Source: an uncultured Pseudomonadota bacterium
Lineage (GTDB): Bacteria > Pseudomonadota > Gammaproteobacteria > Burkholderiales > Methylophilaceae
NCBI GenBank assembly: GCA_903846555.1
Contig: CAINBI010000067.1
Span: 1-42,852, forward strand
DNA: 42,852 nucleotides
Reading direction: 5' to 3'
A program made the position numbers and the translations under genes. Of the stretch, positions 19,314 through 29,439 are shown piece by piece. Position 1 is the first letter of the stretch, and every line of letters begins with the position of its first letter. The notes under the pieces were generated by a model. It did no database searches. It had not been told where the DNA came from and saw only the letters and a list, made by a program, of their open reading frames with translations.

Positions 19314-20585
19314 TTGGATAATATTCCCATCTATTGGCAGTTAGGCATACTCGCCATATTGTTGCTGTTTTCTGCATTTTTCTCTATGGCAGAAACAAGC
19401 CTCATGTCGCTCAACCGTTATCGGATGAAGCACTTGGCTAAGCAAGGTCACCGTGGCGCTAGGCTAGCCAATATTCTATTAGCCAAAACGGACAAGCTAC
19501 TAGGTGTTATTCTGCTTGGAAATACTCTTTGCATCGTCGGCGCATCCGCTTTGGAAGTATTTATTAGCGAATACTTTTTTGGTGAAGGCAAATATGTGTT
19601 GATGATAGGTTCGCTAGCGGTTACCTTTGCCATCTTGGTGTTTAGTGAAATTTCACCCAAAGTAATTGCCGCCGCTTACCCTGAAAAATTAGGTTTTGCT
19701 TGTAGCTACCTGCTCTATCCGTTGCTGTGGCTATTTAACCCTATCGTCTCTTTTGTTAATCTTTTTGTTAAAGGCTTTGTGCGACTACTAGGCCTTAAAG
19801 TGAATTTTGAAGAAATTTTACACGCGGTTACCACCGAAGAGTTACGCAGCATTGTGACTGATGCAGGGCATTTCATCCCTAAAAAACACCGCTCAATTTT
19901 GCTGAATTTATTTGATCTAGAAACCATTACAGTTGATGACGTAATGACCGCACACACCTTAGTTGAAACCGTAGATCTTGATGCGCCTCTGGACGATATA
20001 TTGCAGCAGATTTCTAATAGCCACCATACACGCCTACCAGTACGACAAGGTGACAATGAAGAAATTATTGGTATATTGCACCTAAGAAAAGTAATGTCGC
20101 TACTACGCTCTCACCATGAAAGCAACGGTGTTGATAAAGATACGCTGCGCGAAGTAATTGCAGAGCCTTACTTCATTCCATCTGGCACGCCGCTATATAC
20201 CCAAATACAGCAGTTTCAAGAACACCAGCAACGCGTCGCTTTAGTGGTTGATGAATATGGAGAATTTAAGGGCTTAGTAACCTTAGAAGATATTCTAGAA
20301 GAAGTTATTGGCGACTTCACCACGCAATCGCCTTCACGCCTAGGCAGTTATCGCAAAGATGCCGATGGTAGCTGGCTGGTAGACGGCAGTAGCCCCTTGC
20401 GCGATCTGAATAAAAAGTTAAGTTTAAACTTCCCGATTGATGGTCCTCGCACGCTTAATGGCTTAATTATCGAGCATTTTCAAGACATTCCAGAACCCAA
20501 TACCAGTTTTAAAATTGGCACACACGTACTGGAAATTATGCAAACACAAGATCGCATCGTGAAAAGCGTTAAAATATTCCCATAA
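19314..20585 (+). CDS. CNNM/CBS-domain HlyC/CorC-family transporter
   Basis: DUF21-type N-terminus, CBS pair, RVALVVDEYGEFKGLVTLEDILEEVIGDF; TTG start. Confidence 0.9.
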   Translation: MDNIPIYWQLGILAILLLFSAFFSMAETSLMSLNRYRMKHLAKQGHRGARLANILLAKTDKLLGVILLGNTLCIVGASALEVFISEYFFGEGKYVLMIGSLAVTFAILVFSEISPKVIAAAYPEKLGFACSYLLYPLLWLFNPIVSFVNLFVKGFVRLLGLKVNFEEILHAVTTEELRSIVTDAGHFIPKKHRSILLNLFDLETITVDDVMTAHTLVETVDLDAPLDDILQQISNSHHTRLPVRQGDNEEIIGILHLRKVMSLLRSHHESNGVDKDTLREVIAEPYFIPSGTPLYTQIQQFQEHQQRVALVVDEYGEFKGLVTLEDILEEVIGDFTTQSPSRLGSYRKDADGSWLVDGSSPLRDLNKKLSLNFPIDGPRTLNGLIIEHFQDIPEPNTSFKIGTHVLEIMQTQDRIVKSVKIFP

Positions 20586-20701
20586 GTTTGCAGTTCTTTC
20601 ACATCGTTATTCCGCGCAATGAAATTTAATTGATCATTTAAGATGACCCTATTCACATTAAGCTTGAAATTTTTATAGTTTGGCTCAAAATAGATTCCGA
20701 T

Positions 20702-21013
20702 ATGGCTAACCAACCCTTTGATAGCAACACCGCACTGAAACCTGAAGTTGCAAAACCAAAATTGCCCCCCATGTTCAAGGTGTTGCTATTAAATGACGAT
20801 TACACACCTATGGAATTCGTGGTTGAGTGTATTGAACGATTTTTTAACAAAAATCGCGAACAAGCCACGCAAATTATGCTCAAAGTGCATACAGAGGGCG
20901 TAGGAGTATGTGGTGTTTATCCGCAAGATATTGCAGAAACTAAAATGAATCAAGTACTTAATTATGCAAAAGAGCTACAACATCCTTTGCAATGCGTAAC
21001 TGAGCCCGCTTAG
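20702..21013 (+). CDS. clpS: ATP-dependent Clp protease adaptor ClpS
   Basis: [24 protein letters not shown]; adjacent to clpA. Confidence 0.97.
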   Translation: MANQPFDSNTALKPEVAKPKLPPMFKVLLLNDDYTPMEFVVECIERFFNKNREQATQIMLKVHTEGVGVCGVYPQDIAETKMNQVLNYAKELQHPLQCVTEPA

Positions 21014-21073
21014 AGATGACTCAATCACAGAAATAATATGGCTCGAAATAATATTGAATGTAGGGTTTAAAAA

Positions 21074-23350
21074 ATGATTGCTCAAGAATTAGAAGTTAGT
21101 CTTCACATGGCATTTATGGATGCTAGGCAAAAACGTCACGAACTCATTACCGTTGAGCATTTGCTACTAGCCATGATAGACAACCCTACTGCGGCTGAAG
21201 TGCTACGTGCCTGTGGCATTAAACTGGAGGTTTTACGTACCGAGCTAAATCAATACATTGAAGAGCATACGCCGACCGTAATTGGTCAAGATGACGTTGA
21301 TACGCAACCTACGCTTGGTTTTCAACGTGTGATTCAGCGTGCCATGTTGCATGTGCAGTCTTCAGGTAAAAAAGAAGTCACTGGTGCTAATGTGCTGGTA
21401 GCCATCTTTGGTGAAAAAGATTCACACGCGGTTTTTTTCTTACATCAACAAGGTGTTACGCGTTTAGATGTAGTTAACTTCATCTCTCACGGCGTTTCAA
21501 AAATTGGTGAAATAGCAAAACCAGAAGGTGTAGAACACGAGGCTGATGTTGAAGCTACGCCAAATGGCGCACTTGAAAATTACACACTCAACTTAAACGT
21601 ACAAGTGCTGGCTGGCAAAATCGACCCGTTGATTGGTCGTGGGCCAGAGCTGGAGCGTGTTGTACAAACACTTTGCCGTCGCCGTAAAAACAACCCTTTA
21701 TTAGTTGGTGAGGCTGGTGTAGGTAAAACGGCGATTGCTGAAGGTTTAGCACGCCGTATTGTCGAAAAAGAAATTCCTGATGTATTAGCTAATGCTGTTG
21801 TGTATTCGCTAGATATGGGTGCATTGCTGGCTGGTACTAAATACCGGGGTGATTTTGAGCAACGCTTAAAAGCAGTGATGAAGCAACTGGCTGAAAATCC
21901 CTATGCGATATTGTTTATCGATGAGATTCATACTTTGATTGGTGCTGGCTCGGCCAGTGGCGGTACTTTGGATGCCAGCAACTTACTAAAACCAGCGCTG
22001 TCAAACGGCTCGCTAAAATGCATAGGTGCAACGACTTATCAGGAATACCGTGGTGTTTTTGAAAAAGACCATGCGCTAGCACGCCGCTTCCAAAAGATTG
22101 ATGTAGCAGAACCTACGGTTGCCGAAACAATTGAAATTTTAAAAGGTCTGAAATCTCGCTTTGAAGCACATCACAGTGTTAAATATACTGCTGCTGCTTT
22201 AAGCACAGCAGCCGAGTTATCGGCTAAATATATCAATGACCGTCACTTGCCTGACAAGGCGATTGATGTGATTGATGAAGCTGGTGCTGCACAACGTATC
22301 CTGCCAAAATCAAAACAGAAAAAAACCATCGGAAACAAAGAGATTGAGGACATCATCGCAAAAATCGCGCGTATTCCGCCAAAAAACATCTCTAGCGATG
22401 ACAGAAGTGCACTTAGAACATTAGAGCGTGATTTAAAAGCGGTTGTATTCGGTCAGGATAAAGCGATTGAAACGCTAGCATCTGCCGTAAAAATGGCGCG
22501 TAGCGGCTTGGGGCAAGGTAACAAGCCCATCGGCAGCTTCTTATTTAGCGGGCCGACTGGCGTAGGAAAAACTGAAGTTGCCAAGCAATTGGCCTACATT
22601 ATGGGCATAGAACTCATTCGCTTCGACATGAGTGAATATATGGAGCGACATGCTGTGTCACGCTTGATTGGCGCGCCTCCAGGCTACGTAGGCTTTGAAC
22701 AAGGCGGCATGATGACAGAGGCTATCACCAAACATCCATACTGCGTATTATTATTGGATGAAATTGAAAAAGCGCATCCTGATATTTTCAACATTTTGCT
22801 ACAGGTTATGGATCACGGCACGCTTACCGACAATAATGGTCGTAAAGCGGACTTTAGAAATGTGACCATTATTATGACGACCAATGCAGGGGCGGAGAAC
22901 TTATCTAAATCAAACATCGGCTTTACTAATAGCAAGCAAGCCGGTGATGAGCAAGCGGATATCAAGCGCTTATTCTCGCCAGAGTTCCGTAATCGTTTAG
23001 ATGCGACGGTATCGTTTGCTTCACTATCGCAAGACGTGATTATTCGCGTGGTTGATAAGTTCTTAATTCAACTTGAAGATCAGTTGCACGACAAAAAAGT
23101 GGAAGTAACCTTTAGTGACGCGCTTAAAGCTTACTTGGGTAAAAAAGGCTTCGACCCATTGATGGGCGCTCGTCCGATGGCACGCTTGATTCAAGATACT
23201 ATCCGTAAAGCGCTGGCAGATGAGTTATTGTTTGGCAGGCTTGCTCACGGTGGTAGCGTGCATGTGGACGTGGATGATAAAGACGAAGTTCAGCTAATTT
23301 TCTCAGATGACACGCAATCAACAACAGGTGCGCTAGCTACTGTAGATTAA
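21074..23350 (+). CDS. clpA: ATP-dependent Clp protease ATPase subunit ClpA
   Basis: Two AAA+ modules (GEAGVGKTA, GPTGVGKTE), N-terminal Clp repeats. Confidence 0.97.
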   Translation: MIAQELEVSLHMAFMDARQKRHELITVEHLLLAMIDNPTAAEVLRACGIKLEVLRTELNQYIEEHTPTVIGQDDVDTQPTLGFQRVIQRAMLHVQSSGKKEVTGANVLVAIFGEKDSHAVFFLHQQGVTRLDVVNFISHGVSKIGEIAKPEGVEHEADVEATPNGALENYTLNLNVQVLAGKIDPLIGRGPELERVVQTLCRRRKNNPLLVGEAGVGKTAIAEGLARRIVEKEIPDVLANAVVYSLDMGALLAGTKYRGDFEQRLKAVMKQLAENPYAILFIDEIHTLIGAGSASGGTLDASNLLKPALSNGSLKCIGATTYQEYRGVFEKDHALARRFQKIDVAEPTVAETIEILKGLKSRFEAHHSVKYTAAALSTAAELSAKYINDRHLPDKAIDVIDEAGAAQRILPKSKQKKTIGNKEIEDIIAKIARIPPKNISSDDRSALRTLERDLKAVVFGQDKAIETLASAVKMARSGLGQGNKPIGSFLFSGPTGVGKTEVAKQLAYIMGIELIRFDMSEYMERHAVSRLIGAPPGYVGFEQGGMMTEAITKHPYCVLLLDEIEKAHPDIFNILLQVMDHGTLTDNNGRKADFRNVTIIMTTNAGAENLSKSNIGFTNSKQAGDEQADIKRLFSPEFRNRLDATVSFASLSQDVIIRVVDKFLIQLEDQLHDKKVEVTFSDALKAYLGKKGFDPLMGARPMARLIQDTIRKALADELLFGRLAHGGSVHVDVDDKDEVQLIFSDDTQSTTGALATVD

Positions 23351-23386
23351 GGCTTAATGTAAGCTCTGCGGATTCAAAAACCTATT

Positions 23387-23415
23387 AAAACAGCCAACTT
23401 TAAGTTGGCTGTTTT
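23387..23415. terminator. Bidirectional rho-independent terminator (clpA / minus-strand remnant)
   Basis: AAAACAGCCAACTT-t-AAGTTGGCTGTTTTT, perfect stem with T/A tails. Confidence 0.9.
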
Positions 23416-23585
23416 TGCATGATGCCGATAAACAAATTGGATGCCACCAGCTTGTTTAGCCAAGCGCTTACTTTAGTATATGGTGCGACCTCAAACCAAG
23501 CTGGATCAACTGCTGAAAACTGCTGGATAAACGGAAAAATGGCGATGTCAGCTAAACTAATCGGTAACGCCATTAATGCTACAAA
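23400..23585 (-). pseudogene. C-terminal remnant of a glutathione S-transferase-like gene
   Basis: After the pyrD TAG, the same frame reads FVALMALPISLADIAIFPFIQQFSAVDPAWFEVAPYTKVSAWLNKLVASNLFIGIMQKQPT*, a GST C-domain-like sequence with no start or N-domain. Confidence 0.7.
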
Positions 23586-24602
23586 CTAGCCTAAAGTTCG
23601 ACAAATATCATGTACTAATTTTGGCCCTTTATAAATCAAGCCGCTGTACACCTGCACCAAGTCTGCCCCTGCTGCCATTTTCTCAACAGCATCTGCTCCG
23701 CATAAAATGCCACCAACGCCAATAATCGGCAATGCGCCTTGCAACCTTTGTGAGAGTTGCTGAATCACCAAAGTAGATTTTTGACGCACTGGTGCGCCAG
23801 ATAATCCCCCAGCTTCATTTGCATTTTTCATGCCCTGCACCATCTGGCGAGATAGCGTAGTATTTGTTGCAATCACACCATCAATCTTGTGTTCAACCAG
23901 CAAGTCAGCAATTTCATTGACTTGCTCATGCTCAAGATCGGGGGCAATTTTCAGGGTGATAGGCACGTAACGTCCATGCTGATCTGCCAGCTTTGTTTGC
24001 GCTGATTTAAGCATAGATAACAACGCTGAAAGAGCTTCTTTTTCTTGTAGCGCGCGTAGATTCTTGGTATTAGGCGACGAAATATTCACCGTAATATAAC
24101 TGGCATGCGCATAGACTTTTTGCATGCAGATCAAATAGTCATCCACTGCATTTTCCATAGGCGTATCGAAATTTTTACCGATATTAATGCCCAGCACACC
24201 TTTATATTTGGCTGCTGCTACATTTTCAATCAGCTTATCTACACCAAGATTATTAAAACCAAAGCGATTCACCACACCCTGCGCCTCTATCACTCTGAAC
24301 AAACGTGGTTTAGGGTTGCCTCGCTGAGGGCGTGGCGTAACAGTGCCTACTTCAATAAAACCAAAGCCCAGTGCGGCCATACCATCGATAACCGCGCCAT
24401 TCTTATCTAATCCAGCAGCCAAACCTACGGGGTTAGGGAAGTGGATACCCATCACTTGCCTGGTCTGGCAAACAGGCGGCGTGGGATAAAGTGCCAAAGC
24501 CCCCAAATGCTCAGCAAACTTGAGACTGTTAAGCGTTATATCATGAGCTGCTTCAGCATCAAACTGAAACAGTAGCGGTTTTGCAAGTGCGTAAATGTCC
24601 AT
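23586..24602 (-). CDS. pyrD: Dihydroorotate dehydrogenase (quinone), class 2
   Basis: [45 protein letters not shown] motifs. Confidence 0.97.
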   Translation of the reverse strand: MDIYALAKPLLFQFDAEAAHDITLNSLKFAEHLGALALYPTPPVCQTRQVMGIHFPNPVGLAAGLDKNGAVIDGMAALGFGFIEVGTVTPRPQRGNPKPRLFRVIEAQGVVNRFGFNNLGVDKLIENVAAAKYKGVLGINIGKNFDTPMENAVDDYLICMQKVYAHASYITVNISSPNTKNLRALQEKEALSALLSMLKSAQTKLADQHGRYVPITLKIAPDLEHEQVNEIADLLVEHKIDGVIATNTTLSRQMVQGMKNANEAGGLSGAPVRQKSTLVIQQLSQRLQGALPIIGVGGILCGADAVEKMAAGADLVQVYSGLIYKGPKLVHDICRTLG

Positions 24603-24795
24603 AATTGGATTTTACTTGAATATCAGCCGCATCCAAAATTAGCTTTGTTAAAATCATGCCCAGTGATCTTGAGTCTTACATTCTTAAGACTTACAATCGC
24701 AACACTCACCTTACCTAAACCAATATCACGGATTATTTTTATTTCAAGTCTCTACGCCGAAACATATTGCACGCCAACTCTGATAAAATCGCATC

Positions 24796-25413
24796 ATGTT
24801 TACTGGCATTATTCAGACCATAGGTCAAATTGAACAAGCAGCGGCTATTGGCCAAGACCTAAGGCTTAACATCAGCTGTACGGAACTAGATATGCGCGAC
24901 GTCAAGGTTGGTGACAGCATTGCAGTGAATGGCGTTTGTCTAACGGCAATTTCGTGTGATGATACGCATTTTTCCGCACATGTTTCTAAAGAAACATTGT
25001 CGGTCACGGTTGGTTTAAGTGGTCGGCATGCGGTGAATTTAGAAAAGGCATTACGGCTGAGCGACAGATTAGGTGGCCATCTGGTGAGCGGCCATGTCGA
25101 TGGCGTAGGCGAAGTAGTCCTTTTTGAACAAATAGGCGATTGCTGGAAGCTGGATATTCGTGCACCGCACGCGATTTCAAAATATATTGCAGTCAAAGGT
25201 TCGATTTGTGTAAACGGTGTCAGCCTGACTGTAAATACCGTGCTTGTTGATGCTTTTAGCATGAATCTGATTCCACATACGCTAGAAAATACGACCCTGC
25301 AATTTTTAAAGATTGGTAGCCAAGTAAACCTAGAAGTAGACCAAATCGCCCGTTATGTGGAGCGCATGGCTGAATGGGCTTCTGATAACCAACCGAATAA
25401 ATCCCCTGCATGA
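24796..25413 (+). CDS. ribE: Riboflavin synthase alpha subunit
   Basis: [13 protein letters not shown] start; duplicated lumazine-binding domain; [24 protein letters not shown]. Confidence 0.96.
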   Translation: MFTGIIQTIGQIEQAAAIGQDLRLNISCTELDMRDVKVGDSIAVNGVCLTAISCDDTHFSAHVSKETLSVTVGLSGRHAVNLEKALRLSDRLGGHLVSGHVDGVGEVVLFEQIGDCWKLDIRAPHAISKYIAVKGSICVNGVSLTVNTVLVDAFSMNLIPHTLENTTLQFLKIGSQVNLEVDQIARYVERMAEWASDNQPNKSPA

Positions 25414-26549
25414 TTGGCAATATAATGAACAACAGCACCAGCAACGAAAGTATTAAAATTAGTACGGCTTTAGAGATTATTGAAGAAATAAAACTCGGCC
25501 GGATGGTGGTATTAGTTGACGATGAAAATCGCGAAAATGAAGGTGATTTAGTTCTGGCTGCCGAATTCGCCACCGCTGAACATATTAACTTTATGGCTAA
25601 ATATGGCCGTGGACTGATCTGTTTAACCTTAACTGAGGCACATTGCCATCAGCTTAATCTGACCAAAATGGTACAAAAAAACGGTGCGCGCATGGGCACC
25701 AATTTCACGGTTTCTATTGAGGCGGCTGAAGGCGTCACTACCGGAATTTCTGCGGCAGACCGGGCGCGCACAGTGCAAGCGGCTGTGGCAAAAAATGCCA
25801 AGCCTGAGGATATTGTCAGCCCTGGCCATATATTCCCACTGGCAGCGATGGATGGTGGCGTGCTGGTGCGGGCAGGCCATACCGAAGCGGGCTGTGACTT
25901 AGCTTATTTAGCTGGTTGCCAGCCGTCTAGCGTAATCTGCGAAATTTTAAAAGATGACGGCAACATGGCGCGTCTGCCAGATTTAATGTTATTTGCTACC
26001 GAACATCAACTTAAAATTGGCACGATTGCAGATTTAATACAGTATCGTGCCCAAACAGAAAGTTTGGTTGAACGTGCCGCCGAACGGATGATTCAAACAC
26101 CATATGGCGAAATGAAGCTGATTGCTTATCACGATAAAATTGCCAGAGAAACACATTTAGCTTTAATCAAAGGTACGCCAAAGCCTGAGCAAGAAGTTTT
26201 GGTGCGTGTGCATGAACCGCTATCAATATTTGATTTGTTAGACAGCACCAGCTGCTCGCATAGCTGGAATACCCTAGAGGCGATGAAAGTGATTGCTAAT
26301 GCTGAAGTTGGGGTGATGGTATTATTGCATCAGCAAGAAACTGGCGATATGATTGTTGAGCGCATTAAAGGTGCTGATGAACCGATCCGCATTAACCAAG
26401 AGCTCCGTACTTACGGCATAGGTTCGCAAATATTACTTGATTGCGGCGTAGGTAAAATGATGCTAATGGCGACACCGCGAAAAATGCCTAGCATGGCCGG
26501 CTTTGGTTTAGAAGTCACTGGCTATTTAGAAGCCGCTAAACATAGCTAA
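25410..26549 (+). CDS. ribBX: 3,4-dihydroxy-2-butanone-4-phosphate synthase fused to a degenerate GTP cyclohydrolase II-like domain (RibBX type)
   Basis: DHBPS motifs intact ([37 protein letters not shown]); C-terminal domain lacks the GCHII CxxDxxxSxRCDC motif. ATGA overlap with ribE. Confidence 0.9.
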   Translation: MIGNIMNNSTSNESIKISTALEIIEEIKLGRMVVLVDDENRENEGDLVLAAEFATAEHINFMAKYGRGLICLTLTEAHCHQLNLTKMVQKNGARMGTNFTVSIEAAEGVTTGISAADRARTVQAAVAKNAKPEDIVSPGHIFPLAAMDGGVLVRAGHTEAGCDLAYLAGCQPSSVICEILKDDGNMARLPDLMLFATEHQLKIGTIADLIQYRAQTESLVERAAERMIQTPYGEMKLIAYHDKIARETHLALIKGTPKPEQEVLVRVHEPLSIFDLLDSTSCSHSWNTLEAMKVIANAEVGVMVLLHQQETGDMIVERIKGADEPIRINQELRTYGIGSQILLDCGVGKMMLMATPRKMPSMAGFGLEVTGYLEAAKHS

Positions 26550-26557
26550 AAACGTTA

Positions 26558-26610
26558 AAAATAGATGCCCTGCGAGCCAATAGGGACGGGGCTCAGAGAG
26601 CATCTATTTT
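26558..26610 (+). terminator. Branched or bulged hairpin after ribBX, likely terminator
   Basis: AAAATAGATGC (26558-26568) pairs with GCATCTATTTT (26600-26610), with an inner GAGCC/GGCTC stem. Confidence 0.6.
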
Positions 26611-26700
26611 GATAGCATTAGTGCGTTTCTGGCATTTACTTTAGAATCAATCACGCATGACTAGTGTCAACAGATAATTATATAGGGTGAAATAATCACA

Positions 26701-27279
26701 TTGGAAAACGTTAATCTTACTGGTCACTTTCTTATCGCCATGCCAGCCATGACAGACCCATTTTTTGAAAAATCCGTTACTTTTATCTGTACCCACACTC
26801 AAGACGGCGCGATGGGTGTGATAATTAACCGACCTAGTGACGTGACTTACGAAACATTATTTGAAAAAATTAATGTTGAATTGCTCAATGGTATGGTTGC
26901 ACAGCACCATGTGTTATATGGCGGACCGGTGCAACCGGAGCGCGGTTTTGTGTTACATGAAACTGTCGCAGGTGAATGGGACAGCACTATTACTATTGCA
27001 GAAAATACTGCGCTCACTACCTCAAAAGATATTCTAGAATCAGTTGCAATTGGTGCAGGCCCAGAAAAAATGTTGCTCACGCTGGGTTATGCTGGCTGGA
27101 CGCCTGGTCAGCTAGAAGAAGAAATTAAGCAAAATGCTTGGTTATCTGTACAAGCTAAAGATGTAGAAACGCTGCATAAAATTTTGTACGAAACCAAACA
27201 TGGTGAAAAACTCAATGCGACAATGGCTTTATTAGGTGTCGATCCAGCCATGCTTTCAGATGTGGCTGGCCACGCTTAA
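26701..27279 (+). CDS. yqgE: YqgE/AlgH family protein (UPF0301)
   Basis: LTGHFLIAMPAMTDPFFEKSVTFICTHTQDGAMGVIINRP; TTG start. Confidence 0.95.
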   Translation: MENVNLTGHFLIAMPAMTDPFFEKSVTFICTHTQDGAMGVIINRPSDVTYETLFEKINVELLNGMVAQHHVLYGGPVQPERGFVLHETVAGEWDSTITIAENTALTTSKDILESVAIGAGPEKMLLTLGYAGWTPGQLEEEIKQNAWLSVQAKDVETLHKILYETKHGEKLNATMALLGVDPAMLSDVAGHA

Positions 27280-27773
27280 TGGCTGTTGATCACAACATAA
27301 CACCAGCTGGGCACGGCCAATTAATTGACAACGAAAATGTTTATGATGCAAAAATCGTATTAGCCAGCACTGTATTGTGTTTTGATTTTGGCGAGCAACG
27401 CATAGGCATCGCGGTTGGTGAGCACTTATTAGCCATCGCCAACCCACTGACCACCATTGATAACGAAAGCAACGAAATACGCTTTGAAGTAATCAATAAA
27501 CTTGTTAAAGAATGGCAACCAAGATTGTTGATTGTCGGCCTGCCGTTAAGTATAGACGATGCCGAAACCAGCGTAACGCAACTCTGTAAAAAATTTGCTA
27601 GGCGCTTAAATGGCCGCTTTAATATTCCAGTGATGATGATAGACGAGCGTTATAGCTCGGTTGAAGCTAGCGACATGCTAAACCAATCTGGCATAAAAGG
27701 CCGTGCGCAAAAGGTGATGCTAGACCAAGTAGCAGCACAAACTATATTGCAAAGTTATTTTGATGGCATTTAA
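27279..27773 (+). CDS. ruvX: Holliday junction resolvase-like protein RuvX/YqgF
   Basis: LCFDFGEQRIGIAVGE, LLIVGLPLSIDD, IDERYSSVEA. Confidence 0.94.
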   Translation: MAVDHNITPAGHGQLIDNENVYDAKIVLASTVLCFDFGEQRIGIAVGEHLLAIANPLTTIDNESNEIRFEVINKLVKEWQPRLLIVGLPLSIDDAETSVTQLCKKFARRLNGRFNIPVMMIDERYSSVEASDMLNQSGIKGRAQKVMLDQVAAQTILQSYFDGI

Positions 27774-27859
27774 ACTGAGCGACGACTACTATTCCATCAA
27801 TGCTGAAAATTACATATACCCAAAAATACAAATATATAAAATACAAGTAAAATAACGCC

Positions 27860-28411
27860 ATGAGTTCAACAAACATTCAACTACCTAGCGCAGAAGACCT
27901 GCTTCAAACCATAGCGCAAAAGCTTCAACCACTGTTGCAAACCAATTTGGCATTGGTCGGCATTCAAAGTGGTGGTGTTTGGTTAATGGAAAGGCTACTA
28001 GTTCTACTAGAAAATGATATTAAGACCAACGCCATTGAACACGGCACACTAGATGTTTCTTTTTATCGAGATGACTTTGTCAGTCGTGGTTTGAAAGCAG
28101 AAAATCGCCCTAGCCAGATCCCGTTTGAAGTCGAAAATAAGCATATTATTCTAATTGATGATGTATTTTATACAGGCCGCACCACCCGTGCAGCAATGAA
28201 TGAGCTGTTTGATTATGGTCGCCCTGCCAGCATCACCTTAGTGGCTTTGATCAACCGTGGGGGGCGTGAATTACCAATCGCACCACAGCTTACTGCGATG
28301 GATATTGCGTTAGATGCATCACAAAATTTACAGCTAATACAAGATGCAGAAGGCAAGTTGAGCCTGCAACTGATTAGTTCAATCACACAAACCAATCAAG
28401 TAGAACTCTAG
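27860..28411 (+). CDS. pyrR: Bifunctional pyrimidine operon regulator/uracil phosphoribosyltransferase PyrR
   Basis: PRPP motif [28 protein letters not shown]; precedes pyrB. Confidence 0.94.
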   Translation: MSSTNIQLPSAEDLLQTIAQKLQPLLQTNLALVGIQSGGVWLMERLLVLLENDIKTNAIEHGTLDVSFYRDDFVSRGLKAENRPSQIPFEVENKHIILIDDVFYTGRTTRAAMNELFDYGRPASITLVALINRGGRELPIAPQLTAMDIALDASQNLQLIQDAEGKLSLQLISSITQTNQVEL

Positions 28412-28412
28412 T

Positions 28413-29363
28413 ATGAATAACCCTCAATTAGATGCTGATGGCCGCTTACGACACCTACTCTCGATTGAAGGCTTGCCCAAAAAAATATTGAATCAAATAT
28501 TAGATACTGCAGAGTCATTTGTAGGTGTAGCTGAGCGTGAAGTCAAAAAAGTGCCGCTACTGCGCGGGAAAACGGTATGTAACCTGTTTTTTGAAAATAG
28601 CACCCGTACCCGCACCACCTTTGAAATTGCAGCTAAACGCTTATCTGCCGATGTCATCAGCCTAAATGTAAATACCTCGTCGCAATCTAAAGGTGAAACG
28701 ATTTTAGACACGGTAGACAATCTAATTGCCATGCACGCGGATATGTTTGTGGTGCGACATGCACAGTCTGGCGCTGCGCACTTTATTGCCAAACATGTTC
28801 CGAACCATATTCATGTAATTAATGCAGGCGATGGTCGCCACTCACACCCTACCCAAGGCTTGCTGGATACCTTTACCATCCGTAAATACAAGTCAGACTT
28901 ACATAATTTAAGAGTGGCGATTGTGGGTGATGTATTACATTCGCGTGTAGCAAGGTCTGAAATTCACGCACTCACTACGCTAGGTGTGCCAGAAGTGCGA
29001 GTTATTGCACCTAAAACCTTACTACCAGCGCAAGTGGAAAAGTTGGGCGTACATGTATTTCACGACATGAAAGCAGGCCTAAAAGATGTAGATGTAGTGA
29101 TGATGTTGCGCTTACAAAACGAGCGTATGAATGGCGCAATGCTGCCAAGCGCACAAGAGTATTTTAAAACTTACGGCCTAACCCAAGAGAAACTAAGCTT
29201 AGCAAAGCCTGATGCGATAGTATTGCACCCTGGCCCGATGAATCGTGGTGTAGAAATTGATTCCAGCGTGGCTGACGGCAGTCAATCAGTGATTTTGCCG
29301 CAAGTCACTTACGGCATTGCTGTGCGCATGGCGGTAATGGCAATACTAGCTGGTGGTGGTTAA
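28413..29363 (+). CDS. pyrB: Aspartate carbamoyltransferase catalytic subunit
   Basis: [43 protein letters not shown]. Confidence 0.97.
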   Translation: MNNPQLDADGRLRHLLSIEGLPKKILNQILDTAESFVGVAEREVKKVPLLRGKTVCNLFFENSTRTRTTFEIAAKRLSADVISLNVNTSSQSKGETILDTVDNLIAMHADMFVVRHAQSGAAHFIAKHVPNHIHVINAGDGRHSHPTQGLLDTFTIRKYKSDLHNLRVAIVGDVLHSRVARSEIHALTTLGVPEVRVIAPKTLLPAQVEKLGVHVFHDMKAGLKDVDVVMMLRLQNERMNGAMLPSAQEYFKTYGLTQEKLSLAKPDAIVLHPGPMNRGVEIDSSVADGSQSVILPQVTYGIAVRMAVMAILAGGG

Positions 29364-29439
29364 ATGACCTGTAATCTTAAATACATTACGCTTAAATACA
29401 TTACTCTGAAATGCAGCTGTTTAAAACTGGAATGCTAGT

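Noticed and set aside
24603-24795. Possible FMN riboswitch upstream of ribE
   Set aside because: No RFN-element consensus segments are visible in the leader.
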